DNA of 64,000 nucleotides from contig CAWEKI010000009.1 of assembly GCA_963809695.1 (NCBI GenBank), forward strand, positions 248,001-312,000, read 5' to 3'. Positions within the stretch are counted from its first letter, which is position 1, and each line of letters starts with the position of its first letter. This stretch comes from JAGDMJ01 sp963809695 (GTDB lineage: Bacteria > Bacteroidota > Ignavibacteria > UBA10030 > UBA6906). Of the stretch, positions 38,194 to 47,800 are shown one piece after another. The position numbers and the translations under genes were made by a program. The notes below the pieces were generated by a model, which had not been told where the DNA came from, made no database searches, and saw only the letters and a program-made list of their open reading frames with translations.

Positions 38194-38282
38194 CTCATGA
38201 GGTCGGGTCTCCAGACCCGACCTCATGAGCTCAACCAATATCGTGTCGAACTGTAAGGACGGGACTGGAGTCCCGCCCTACA
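38194..38282. repeat. Pair of palindromic repeats with TCCA/TGGA loops
   Basis: First: CTCATGAGGTCGGGTC (38194-38209), loop TCCA, GACCCGACCTCATGAG (38214-38229), a perfect 16-bp stem. Second: GGACGGGAC (38257-38265), loop TGGA, GTCCCGCCC (38270-38278), extended by TGTA/TACA. Both share the plan (GG-x-CGGG-x-C, 4-nt loop, complement). They sit between the glycyl radical enzyme and the UroD-like gene and could be REP-like elements or an mRNA-stability barrier. Confidence 0.6.
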
Positions 38283-38293
38283 TCAGCCCACGC

Positions 38294-39388
38294 ATGCTCA
38301 CCCCTCGACGAAGATTCCTCTCGTACGTCCGCGACCCCGGGGGGTCGGCGCCGGTCATTTCCCCTTTTCTGCCGCATCGCGAGGTCATTCTGAAGACGCT
38401 CGCGTACCTCGGCATTCCATGCACAGATGACCCGATCAGGGATGAGATCCGGGTCGCGCAGGCGCTCGGGTATGAGCCTATGTTCATGACCGACTGCTCA
38501 GGATTGATCTTCCCCTGGGTGATCGACGAATCGCGCTCGTCGGGCGAGGACGTCGTCCGGGTCATCCGTACACGGAACGGCGAATGGATCCGTCGCTCCC
38601 CGCGGGAAGAACCCGCATGGAGCGACGCTACGGGATGTGCGGTACAATCCCGGCAGGACCATGAGATGCTCGTCCGTGTGTGCGAAGAGATCGGTGAACG
38701 CGAAGGGGAAATCAGGGATTACTTCCGGACCTGGCGCCGCAATGTGGAAGAGGGCGGGGTGATCGTCATGGGGCATCCGCACTGCTCATGGTTGGGCAGC
38801 CAGATCAGCCCCTCCGCCATCTTCTACCAATGGAACGATTTCCCGGACATCTACGCCAGGAGCATGAACGCGGTCTGCGAAGCTTCTCTATTCGTTATGT
38901 CCATTGCCATGGAGGAGCAGATCGACTTCATGAGCGACTCGAGTTACGGTCTGGAAATGACGTCGCCCGAGTTATTTCGGACCATGGACTTGCCCTATAT
39001 CCAGCGGTTCTCCGCGTGGACCCATGAGCGCAACGGGTTGTTCTGGTACCACAACTGTGGTTTCACACAGAAGCTGATCCTGGAGGGGACCTTCAACACG
39101 ATGGGAGCGGATGTTATTGAGACCATCGCTCCTCCCCCCGAAGGGGATAACCGTCTCGACGAATCGCGAAGATCCATCGACCCTGGGATTTGCACCAAAG
39201 GGAATCTCAGCCTCGGTCTTTTGCGGGATGGCACACCAGATGAGATCTGCCGGGAGGCCACGAGAATGGTTCAGGCGGTCCGGGAATTCCCTCACATTTT
39301 CTCCACTGCGGACGCTGTACTTCCCGGGACGCCTCCGGGGAATTTCGTCGCATTCATTGAATCGCTGCACGACGCACTCGGCGCGTAA
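38294..39388 (+). CDS. Uroporphyrinogen-decarboxylase-like (MtaA/CmuC-type) methyltransferase
   Basis: About 364 residues from ATG 38294 (MLTPRRRFLSYVRD). Starts further up would run through the palindromic repeats. The UroD barrel is recognisable (LGYEPMFMTDCSG, FNTMGADVIETIAPPPEGD). FWYHNCGFTQKL keeps the H-x-C pair that binds zinc in cobalamin-linked methyltransferases of this superfamily. Haem UroD substrate arginines are not evident. No corrinoid protein is nearby. Its position between a glycyl radical enzyme and an importer suggests it processes the same substrate, for example by methyl or carboxyl removal, which is inference. Confidence 0.78.
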   Translation: MLTPRRRFLSYVRDPGGSAPVISPFLPHREVILKTLAYLGIPCTDDPIRDEIRVAQALGYEPMFMTDCSGLIFPWVIDESRSSGEDVVRVIRTRNGEWIRRSPREEPAWSDATGCAVQSRQDHEMLVRVCEEIGEREGEIRDYFRTWRRNVEEGGVIVMGHPHCSWLGSQISPSAIFYQWNDFPDIYARSMNAVCEASLFVMSIAMEEQIDFMSDSSYGLEMTSPELFRTMDLPYIQRFSAWTHERNGLFWYHNCGFTQKLILEGTFNTMGADVIETIAPPPEGDNRLDESRRSIDPGICTKGNLSLGLLRDGTPDEICREATRMVQAVREFPHIFSTADAVLPGTPPGNFVAFIESLHDALGA

Positions 39389-39435
39389 CCGCCCAACCGT
39401 TCTTCGCTATCCATCACTCATGCACAGGAACTGCC

Positions 39436-40719
39436 ATGCGCCTGAAATATGCCGCTGTGCTGCTCATTGCGCTGTTCTGTCTATCATGTTCGCGCACCTC
39501 CGACGTTGTGGAGGTTCAATTCTGGAATTTCGGCGGGATGCCCAAATTTCTCGACTGGATCCGCAAGCAAGTCCAGGTCTATAACAGCACGCACCCGAAA
39601 GTCAAGGTCGTCCTGGCAGAAAAGAGCTGGCACCAGATCCGCGAAATCCTCTACGCCGGTTTCAGCGCGGGGGCGGGGCCGGACATTATGACGCTGCACG
39701 CCGACCACGCCGCGGAATTCGGAGCAGGGGGGTACTTCTACCCCTTGAACAACTTCCCGGATTTTGAGCAGGTGAAACAATGGTTTGAGCCGCACGTCAT
39801 GGAGTCGACGAAATACAAGGGCAACTACTACGGGCTCCCTTCGTCGGCGATCGTGTTCATCCTCGTGTGCAACAAGCAGCTTTTTGACGCTGAAGGGATT
39901 GCACCACCCAGAACGTGGTCGGAGTTCCGGGAGGCTGCGAAGAGGTTGACGAAAGACCTCGATGGTGATGGGGCAACAGACCAGTATGGGCTCGTTCTGC
40001 TCGGCGGGGACAAAGGAGGGTTTTCCTATCGTCTTGCCCCCTTCTTGATGAGAGCCGGGGTGAAGATCATGACGGACGATGCCGGCACGTTTGATTTGAA
40101 CTCCCCGCGCGGGGTCGCCACGGTGAAGCTCTTCGCGGACATGAACCAGATTGACCATTCCGTGACCCCGGGCTTCCTTGCATACACGCTTTCCGAAATC
40201 AACGACCTCTTCTGCAGCAACAAGGTGGCCATGAGCATCGAAGGGCCATGGTTCCAGCAACTGGTCGAAGATAAAAGCCCGGGGAAGCAGTTCTACACCG
40301 TGCCGGTCCCTGTGCCGGACGATATGATCGATCGATACAAGGAGATGCCTTCGCTCCAGGACATGGTTATGTATCCCATCAACGCGCATTCCAAGCATCT
40401 TGCCGAGACCTGGGAATTTCTGAAGTTCATCAGGAATGCCGAGGCCGACAGGCTCTATATTGACCACAAGACCGGTGGACTTCCCACCACGATGCAGGTG
40501 CTGAACTCTCCGGACTGCGCAAAGCGGATGGCCTGGGACGTTTACGAGAACGAACTCAAGCATAGCACGCCATGGCCTGCGCACCCCCAGATCATTCCGG
40601 TGGCAAAGAATATCCTTGCGCCCTACGCGGAGAAAGCCATTGTAGGAGAAATGACTGCACAGGCGGCGATGGATGCTGCGGTCAAGGAGGCTCAGGCGCT
40701 CATTGAGGAGGGCAAATGA
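39436..40719 (+). CDS. ABC importer extracellular solute-binding lipoprotein, family 1 (sugar type)
   Basis: A 427-residue lipoprotein with lipobox LFCLSC (Cys18). ATG 39436 has AGGA 9 nt upstream. The fold is that of carbohydrate-binding proteins (VEVQFWNFGG, GAGPDIMTLHADHAAEFGAGG, YKGNYYGLPSS, KVAMSIEGPWFQQ, NPETWEFLKFI-like end). Its stop overlaps the first permease start (ATGA, 40716-40719). Together with the two permeases it should import a sugar or related polyol for the upstream enzymes. Confidence 0.92.
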   Translation: MRLKYAAVLLIALFCLSCSRTSDVVEVQFWNFGGMPKFLDWIRKQVQVYNSTHPKVKVVLAEKSWHQIREILYAGFSAGAGPDIMTLHADHAAEFGAGGYFYPLNNFPDFEQVKQWFEPHVMESTKYKGNYYGLPSSAIVFILVCNKQLFDAEGIAPPRTWSEFREAAKRLTKDLDGDGATDQYGLVLLGGDKGGFSYRLAPFLMRAGVKIMTDDAGTFDLNSPRGVATVKLFADMNQIDHSVTPGFLAYTLSEINDLFCSNKVAMSIEGPWFQQLVEDKSPGKQFYTVPVPVPDDMIDRYKEMPSLQDMVMYPINAHSKHLAETWEFLKFIRNAEADRLYIDHKTGGLPTTMQVLNSPDCAKRMAWDVYENELKHSTPWPAHPQIIPVAKNILAPYAEKAIVGEMTAQAAMDAAVKEAQALIEEGK

Positions 40720-41585
40720 AGAGGTCCACGCCATACCTGCTTCTTGCTCCCGCACTACTCTTTACCGGCTTCATTTTGTTGTTTCCGCTCTTTCAGAACC
40801 TGGTCAACAGCCTGATGCATGTGACGCTGGCACGGCAGGGAGGCGGATGGGCGGGCCTGGACAACTATTCCCGCGTGCTCTCGGACGGGCTCTTCTGGCT
40901 AGCGTTCAGGAACACGGTGGCATACGCGGTGGCAGGGACAGCGGCCGCATTACTGCTGGGGCTGGGGTTCGCCCTTCTTCTGAACATGCGCCTGGGGAGG
41001 TTCAACGACGTCATGAGCTTCCTCTACTCGATTCCCTGGGTGGTCTCTCCCGTCGTTGCAGGCTTCGCCTGGAAATGGCTGCTGAACGACAGTTTCGGGA
41101 TGCTCAATGAATGGCTGACACGGTGGGGAATCGTCCGCGAGGACATCAACTGGTTAGGGGACCCGCGGACGGCGCTGCTGTGCGTGGCAGTTGCACGGAT
41201 CTGGCAGTTCTATCCGTTTGCCATGGTGATGTTCCTCGCAGGGCTGCAGTGCATTCCCCAGGAGCAATATGAAGCCGCCCAGGTGGACGGCGCGAACCCA
41301 TTCCGGAAATTCTATCACATCACGCTCCCCAACCTCCGCTATGTGACATCCGTTCTTCTGTTGCTGGGTGTGATCTGGAGTTTCAATGACTTCAACATGG
41401 TTTTTGTCATGACCCGTGGCGGACCGATCAACGCCTCCATGGTGCTCCCTGTGCTCGTGCGGGAATACTCGTTCGTGTACTTCGACATTGGGAAAGGCTC
41501 GGCACTCTCCATTCTGGTATTTGCCCTGCTGGTCCTGCTCTCGTTCTTCTATCTCAGGGTGTTGACCAAGAGGGAAGCAGCATGA
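40716..41585 (+). CDS. ABC sugar-type importer permease 1 (UgpA/MalF-like)
   Basis: A 289-residue inner-membrane permease with about six transmembrane helices. The ATPase-coupling EAA loop reads YEAAQVDGANPFRKFYHITLP. Overlaps both neighbours by 4 nt (ATGA at 40716 and 41582), so the three importer genes are translationally coupled. Confidence 0.92.
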   Translation: MKRSTPYLLLAPALLFTGFILLFPLFQNLVNSLMHVTLARQGGGWAGLDNYSRVLSDGLFWLAFRNTVAYAVAGTAAALLLGLGFALLLNMRLGRFNDVMSFLYSIPWVVSPVVAGFAWKWLLNDSFGMLNEWLTRWGIVREDINWLGDPRTALLCVAVARIWQFYPFAMVMFLAGLQCIPQEQYEAAQVDGANPFRKFYHITLPNLRYVTSVLLLLGVIWSFNDFNMVFVMTRGGPINASMVLPVLVREYSFVYFDIGKGSALSILVFALLVLLSFFYLRVLTKREAA

Positions 41586-42394
41586 AGAAACCCGCACGTA
41601 TCATCGTCATGCTCTTGCTGGCATCACTTGTCATGCTTCCCTTTCTCTGGACGGCTGCCACCTCGTTCAAGCCGCTCACGGAAGTGAACAAGCATCCGCC
41701 GGAGTGGTTCAGCCCCAACATGAGCCTCGAGCCGTACCGTGACATGTTCTTTTATCTTCCTTTCTCAAGCTACACCGTCAACAGCCTTGTCGTTGCGGGC
41801 GCAGCCACCATCCTCACGCTCATGATGGGAAGCCTTGCCGGGTTCGCTTTCGCCCGATTCAAATTCCGCGGGAAGAAACTCATCCTGCTTCTGTTCCTGC
41901 TCTCTCAAATGTTGCCGGGCGCCTCGGTGATCATTCCCCTGTTCCAGCTGGTAACCGCGACAGGGCTCTACGACACGCTGATCGGCCTAATCCTCGTTCA
42001 CACGGCGGTGATGCTCCCATTCGTGATCTGGCTCCTCTATGGCTTCTTCTGCGGTATCCCGCGGGAGGTTGAAGATGCGGCATTGATCGATGGGTGCTCG
42101 AGGGTGAGCGCAATGTGGAGGGTCATCCTCCCACTGGCTCTCCCCGGTTTGGGGGCAACGGCACTGTTTGCATTTCTGGGATCCTGGAATGAATTTTTTT
42201 TCTCGCTGCTGCTGACCACATCCGACTCTGCAAGGACAATTCCGGTGGGAATCGGCCTGTTCGTAGGAGAATATCAGGATGTCTGGAATCAAATGTCCGC
42301 CGCGGCAATCCTGTTCAGCGTTCCTCCGCTTTTGCTTTTCCTGTTGATGCGTAAAACGTTTGTGAAGGGGCTCGCGGCGGGAGCGTTACAGTAG
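41582..42394 (+). CDS. ABC sugar-type importer permease 2 (UgpE/MalG-like)
   Basis: A 270-residue permease with six helices and EAA loop VEDAALIDGCSRVSAMWRVI followed by LPLALPG. It is last in the importer operon. No ATP-binding subunit follows or is present in the window; a shared MsmX/UgpC-type ATPase elsewhere is the usual solution. Confidence 0.92.
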   Translation: MKKPARIIVMLLLASLVMLPFLWTAATSFKPLTEVNKHPPEWFSPNMSLEPYRDMFFYLPFSSYTVNSLVVAGAATILTLMMGSLAGFAFARFKFRGKKLILLLFLLSQMLPGASVIIPLFQLVTATGLYDTLIGLILVHTAVMLPFVIWLLYGFFCGIPREVEDAALIDGCSRVSAMWRVILPLALPGLGATALFAFLGSWNEFFFSLLLTTSDSARTIPVGIGLFVGEYQDVWNQMSAAAILFSVPPLLLFLLMRKTFVKGLAAGALQ

Positions 42395-42500
42395 AGCATA
42401 ATGGCCGCCAGGCATTGAATTGATGCCGCTTCCTTGAATTCCTGCAGAATATACGGTATCATGTGTAAAATTACCCATCGCTTGTAAGCCTTGTTTATTC

Positions 42501-43781
42501 ATGTCAAGGGTCGCTGGGGCTCTTATCGCATTGCTGTTGTTTCCTGCCGCTCTTCCGGCACAACGGGCACTCACGCTTGAGCAGTGCCTGCGCCAGGCCA
42601 AAGACCAGAGCATTACTCTGCGCAGAGAAGAGATCACGTATCGTGCGGCTCAGCTGACACATGCGGAAATCCGCTCAACTGCGCTTCCCCAGGTGAAACT
42701 CAATGCCGCTGCTTCCTATGCACCCTGGTCGGGATTGCGAGGATATGACCCCACGATCACTGAGGGAGGGCAACTCTCCGGCCAGATTGTGGTACAGGAA
42801 TCGCTCTTCGATGGCGGCATTCGAGGGCTGAAGACCGACCAGCTCTCCTTCGAACTGGATCGGCTTTCTGACCAGAAGCGAGCGGTGGAGCGCGACCTGA
42901 TCTATACAGTCACTTCTCTCTTTTTCGAAGCTCTCAGGGCGGATCGCGCAGTAACGCTGCAGGCCGTCAGCGTACAACAGCTCAACGACTACCTGGGCTT
43001 GCTCGACCAAATGATGCTTGGAGGAGGCGCAAGCCAAACGGATCTCCTGCGCACGCAGGTACAGCGGGACAACGCACAGCTGGGACTCTCCCGGGCAGCG
43101 CAGGAGGCCGCGCTGGCGAAGCTCGAGCTTGCCGAGGCGATGGGCACGCCAGGCGACACCGCGTTTGGTCTTTCCGGAACCCTTGATCTTCCACCCGACA
43201 CGGCCCGTGGTGTCCAGGAAGATACTTCGATGGAGAACATTGAATTGAAAATGGCGAGGCTGGACCTTGAAAAGAGCCTCGTCGATGTCGAGCTTTCAAG
43301 ACGTGAACATTGGCCTACCCTCTCCCTGACCGGCGACGTCGGATGGCTGACGTCCGCAAATAGCTTGCGTCTCCCGGGTGGTGAGCGCATAAACCCACTG
43401 GGGTATTCAGTCGGTGTCGTTGTGGAGATGCCTATTGTGACCTGGGGAGGGATCGGATCTCGCATCGAGCAACGCCAGGCCGCAGTGGAGGGACAACGCC
43501 TGGGAGTTGAGCAGTTATCTCGTACACTGCGCCGGGAATTGATGAGCATTCGCGTCCAGATGGAGAACGCTCTCGGAACGGTCCGTTCCCTGCGCACCAC
43601 GCTTCGCGCAGCCGAAGACAATTTCCTGCTGACAAAATCCAAATTCGCCGGTGGTGGCACGCTGTCGCTTGAAGTGCTGAACGCCCAACAACTCCTGGCG
43701 GACAGTCGCCTCATGGAACTACAGGCCCTTGCCGCGTGGCACACGCTTAAGGCGCGCTACGATCAACTACGCGCACAATGA
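42501..43781 (+). CDS. TolC-family outer-membrane efflux protein
   Basis: A 426-residue outer-membrane channel with signal peptide (VAGALIALLLFPAALPAQ). It has the long coiled-coil helices and repeat symmetry of TolC (LTLEQCLRQAKDQS; FVVEMPIVTWGG-like turn as VVVEMPIVTWGGIGSR; final LSLEVLNAQQLLADSR). It starts the efflux operon with no obvious Shine-Dalgarno. The adaptor gene starts inside its stop (ATGA at 43778). Confidence 0.92.
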   Translation: MSRVAGALIALLLFPAALPAQRALTLEQCLRQAKDQSITLRREEITYRAAQLTHAEIRSTALPQVKLNAAASYAPWSGLRGYDPTITEGGQLSGQIVVQESLFDGGIRGLKTDQLSFELDRLSDQKRAVERDLIYTVTSLFFEALRADRAVTLQAVSVQQLNDYLGLLDQMMLGGGASQTDLLRTQVQRDNAQLGLSRAAQEAALAKLELAEAMGTPGDTAFGLSGTLDLPPDTARGVQEDTSMENIELKMARLDLEKSLVDVELSRREHWPTLSLTGDVGWLTSANSLRLPGGERINPLGYSVGVVVEMPIVTWGGIGSRIEQRQAAVEGQRLGVEQLSRTLRRELMSIRVQMENALGTVRSLRTTLRAAEDNFLLTKSKFAGGGTLSLEVLNAQQLLADSRLMELQALAAWHTLKARYDQLRAQ

Positions 43782-44803
43782 ACGCCATGGACTCCCCATC
43801 GCCGGTCGTCCGCATCTTTGTGTTCGCAGCCTTCATCCTCGCCTCGGTGTCCGGATGCAATCGTCGTCCTCCGGAGGAAGAAGGAGCAGGGCCGACGGAG
43901 TCTCCCATGGTCCCCGTCAGGATCGCGATGGTGCGTCGCGGGGACGCGCTGACCACTGTCTCCGTGACCGGGAAGACGGATGCCCTAAAAAAGGAGAAAA
44001 TCTTTTCTCCGGTCACCGGGAGGATCATTTCTCTGAAGGCACTTGAGGGAACTCCGGTTCGCAAGGGGGAGGTGATGGCGACCATCAGGCCGAGGGAAGC
44101 CCAGAGCGCCATTGCTGGGGCCGAAGCCCTGCTCAAGCGAGCGCGCACACCTTCCCAGGAGGAGGAAGCCCGCAGGGCACTCGCGCTTGCTGAGGCAGCC
44201 GAGAACACCGTGGACCTTCGCGCCGCCTTTGACGGCACGGTCAGCCAGCGCATTGTGGCCGAAGAGGAGTTCGTGGGAGAGAACGCCGAACTCTTCACTC
44301 TCGTGGATCTCTCCTCGCTGGTCTTTCTCGCCGATGTACCTCTCTCGGCTCTTTGGGAAATTCATCCGGGTGAGCCTGCTGACATCAACTTCACGGGGCT
44401 GCCGGGCCACACATTTCGTGGCACGGTGGGCGCGATAAGCCCGCAAAGCGATCCGCAGAGTCAAACCGTGAGAGCACGACTCCGGTTTGCCGGAGCCGTG
44501 CCCGCCCTGCTGCGCACAGAGATGGTGGGAACGGCCCGGATCGTCACCGGCTCCCGCCGGCAGGCACTCCTTGTTCCACGCACCGCCCTCCTGAGAGATG
44601 ATGAGAACAACACGTATTCCGTTGTCATTGTGACTCCCGATTCCCTGGCGCACAGAGTGCCGGTCAGCGTCGGTGTCCTCTCTGACTCCTCAGCGGAGAT
44701 CACCGGCGGCATACTGCAGCCGGGAATGAACGTCGTAGTGGAAGGGAATTACGCACTGGCGGATTCTACCAGGGTATCCATCGCCGGGGACGGAAGCCCA
44801 TGA
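43778..44803 (+). CDS. RND efflux periplasmic adaptor (HlyD/AcrA family)
   Basis: A 341-residue membrane-fusion protein, a lipoprotein by its N-terminus (VFAAFILASVSGC). A biotinyl-lipoyl-like half motif (SPVTGRIISLKALEGTPVRKG) and its partner (AAFDGTVSQRIVAEEEFV) flank a short hairpin. A beta-barrel segment (ADINFTGLPGHTFRGTVGAI) and a C-terminal domain follow. It links the pump to the TolC-like channel. Overlaps both neighbours by 4 nt. Confidence 0.92.
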   Translation: MNAMDSPSPVVRIFVFAAFILASVSGCNRRPPEEEGAGPTESPMVPVRIAMVRRGDALTTVSVTGKTDALKKEKIFSPVTGRIISLKALEGTPVRKGEVMATIRPREAQSAIAGAEALLKRARTPSQEEEARRALALAEAAENTVDLRAAFDGTVSQRIVAEEEFVGENAELFTLVDLSSLVFLADVPLSALWEIHPGEPADINFTGLPGHTFRGTVGAISPQSDPQSQTVRARLRFAGAVPALLRTEMVGTARIVTGSRRQALLVPRTALLRDDENNTYSVVIVTPDSLAHRVPVSVGVLSDSSAEITGGILQPGMNVVVEGNYALADSTRVSIAGDGSP

Positions 44804-47800
44804 TGCTTTTCGATTACGTCCGCCGGCACGCAAAAGCGTTTTTCTTTACCGTCATCCTCTTGACGCTCGCCGGAGCCGCCTCAGTTTTTCGCATGCCCGT
44901 TTCGCTTTTCCCCGACGTCACGTTCCCCCGGATTGTCATCCTCGCCGACAATGGTGAGGAACCTTCCGAACGGATGATGGTGGAAGTCACCAAACCGCTG
45001 GAAGAAGTCGCAGGATCCATTCCCGGGGTCAACCTCGTGCGCTCCACGACGAGCCGAGGTTCCACTGAAATCTCGGTAGGGCTTGACTGGAGCGCAAATG
45101 TTCGTGAGGTGCTGCAGCTCCTGCAAGGGCGGATAGCCAATATCCGGAACTCCCTCCCTCCTGCCGCCGCGATCCAGGCGGAGCAAATGACGGTCTCGGT
45201 CTTTCCCATTCTGGGCTACAGCCTTACCTCCGACTCGCTGGACCTCGTGCAGTTGCGCGACATTGCACTCTACCAGATTCGTCCCGCTCTCCTGCGGGTA
45301 CACGGTGTCGCACGCGTTGACGTTGTCGGAGGGGACACGCGCGAATTCGCCGTCACCGTCTCCCCTGCGAAGCTGGCTGCATACCACCTGGATGTCCGCG
45401 TCGTCAGCAATGCCATTGCCAGGACGAACATGGTCAGCTCGGCAGGAAAGGTGTACGACAACTACCAGATGTATCTCTCCCTGGTCTCGGGGCTGCTTCA
45501 TTCGGTGGACGACATCAAGGCGGTGGTTGTCTCGACGCAGGGGGGTGTTCCTATCCGTGTGTCCGACGTCGCTGACGTCACCCCGTCGACGGCCGATCGC
45601 ACTATCCGGACCACGGCCCACGGCCGCGATGCCGTTCTCATCAACATTCTCAAGCATCCCACCGGCAGCACCGTGGAAATCGGGCGTGATGCCAACGCGG
45701 AGGTGCAAACGCTTTCCCTGCCCCGTGGTGTCCGATTTGAGAACTTCTACGACCAGGGAGATTTCATCAGCAATTCCATCCAGGGGACAAGGGACAGTAT
45801 TGCCGTCGGGATACTTCTGGCCATGGTTGTGCTGTTTGTATTCCTCCGCAACTGGCGCATGACGCTCGTGGTCATGCTCGTCGTCCCGGCCACCATCGCC
45901 ACAACACTCCTCTGCCTGAACGCCATCGGCCTGACGATCAACATCATGACGTTGGGAGGAATGGCAGCCGCGGTGGGATTGATCATCGATGATTCCATCG
46001 TGGTGATTGAGTACGTGTTTACCCGGCTGGCCCAGCGCCGGACTCCGGGCACCGGACCGCAGCTCTCGTTCGGTCAGGCCATTGCACCATCGCTGCAGGA
46101 GATCTTCCCGGCCATCATTGGCTCGACAGCAAGCACGATCGTGATTCACATCCCGCTGGCCTTCCTCGGCGGCATCACGGGCGCGTTCTTTGCTTCCCTC
46201 TCGATCACCATGGTGGTCGCGATGCTGACATCCTTTTTCTTCTCCATCACGTTCGCGCCTTTGCTGGCAGCGGACTTCCTGCGCGGGGAAGATGTCCGGC
46301 GCGAGGTGGAGCGCGAAACACGCAAGTCCCGGATGGCTGATTGGTACGGGGGTGCGATGCGGCGCCTCCTCCGATTCCGGATCCTGGCAATTCCGGCAGC
46401 GCTGCTGCTCCTGAGCCTTACCTATATTCTCTACAATCATATCGGCAACAGCTTCATGCCGGAGATGGATGAAGGCGCCTTTGTCCTGGACTATGCCTCC
46501 CCCCCGGGAACGTCGCTTGATGAGACCGATAGAATTCTCACGAATGCCGAATCCATTCTCATGTCCGTGCCGGAAGTGGAGTCCTACTCGCGCCGGACCG
46601 GCACGGAACTCGGCTTTTTCCTCACGGAACCGAACACAGGCGATTTCGTGGTGAAGCTACGGAAGGAGCGGAAACGCAGTATCGATGAGGTCATAGACGA
46701 AGTGCGCAGCCGCGTCGAGAGCAACCAGCCTGCCTTGCGCGTTGAATTCGGACAGCTGATGATGGATGTGATCGGTGATCTCACCAACAGCCCGTCTCCG
46801 GTTGAGATCAAGCTGTTCGGGGAGAACAAGGCTCTTCTGGAACAGAAGGCGGGCGAGGTCAAACAGCTGATTGACAGTGTCCCGGGGGTTGTCGATGCAT
46901 TCGATGGCATTGTCGTCGCCGGACCCGATGTTACACTCCACGTGGATCTTCTCAAGGCGGCACAGGCAGGGTTTTCTGTTGCAGAGCTGCTCGATGAAAT
47001 GGAGGGAGTGATCCGGGGACAATCGGAATCAAGCATCCAGAAAGGGGAAAAACTGATGGCTGTCAGGGTCCGGTACCCTGCCAAATATCATACGGCGATC
47101 GACAAGATCGAAGGCCTCGTGTTGACCAATAGCGCGGGCGTTCCCGTTCCGTTGAGGAGTTTTGTCACTATCGAGCGCACGACCGGTCAGACGGAGATCC
47201 ACCGGGAACGACTGCGTCAAATGGTGGCGGTCACGGCAAGGATCTCGGGGCGCGACCTAGGACACACGATCGATGACATCAAGGCCCAGCTTGCCTCCCG
47301 CTTTGCCGCTCCTCCCGGGGTCACTCTTGAATTTGGCGGGATCTATCAGACCCAGCAGGAGTCCTTCCGAGGATTGCTCCTGGTCGCCATCGCTGCCTTC
47401 ATGCTTGTGTTCCTGGTTCTTCTGATTGAATTCGGGGAGTTCGCTGTGCCTCTGTCGATTTTTGTCGTGAATCTCCTGTCCTTGGCCGGGGTGTTTGGCA
47501 TGCTCTGGGTAACGGGGGTCAGTTTCAATATATCCAGTTTTGTCGGCATCATCATGATCATCGGCATCGTCGCCGAAAATGCCATCTTCGTTGTAGATGC
47601 GGCAAGGCGACTCCAGGCAGAAGGGATGACCATGGATGACGCGTTGATCCAGGCAGGCAGAGTCCGGGCCCGTCCGATCCTTATGACGACGCTGGCAGCG
47701 GTCCTCGCTCTCCTTCCGCTCTCCCTGGGGATGGGAGCCGGATCGCAGATGCAGCAGCCGCTAGCCATTGCCGTCATCGGAGGATTCTCCGTGTCCAGTC

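Noticed and set aside
39484..40755. Long 423-codon open frame on the minus strand
   Set aside because: It lies wholly opposite the solute-binding protein gene, has no signal or domain, and reflects GC-biased codon use of the real gene.
44881..46440. 519-codon minus-strand open frame rich in Arg, Gly, His and Asp
   Set aside because: It is antisense to the RND pump gene, whose membrane and DD motifs are clear; the composition is that of a shadow frame.
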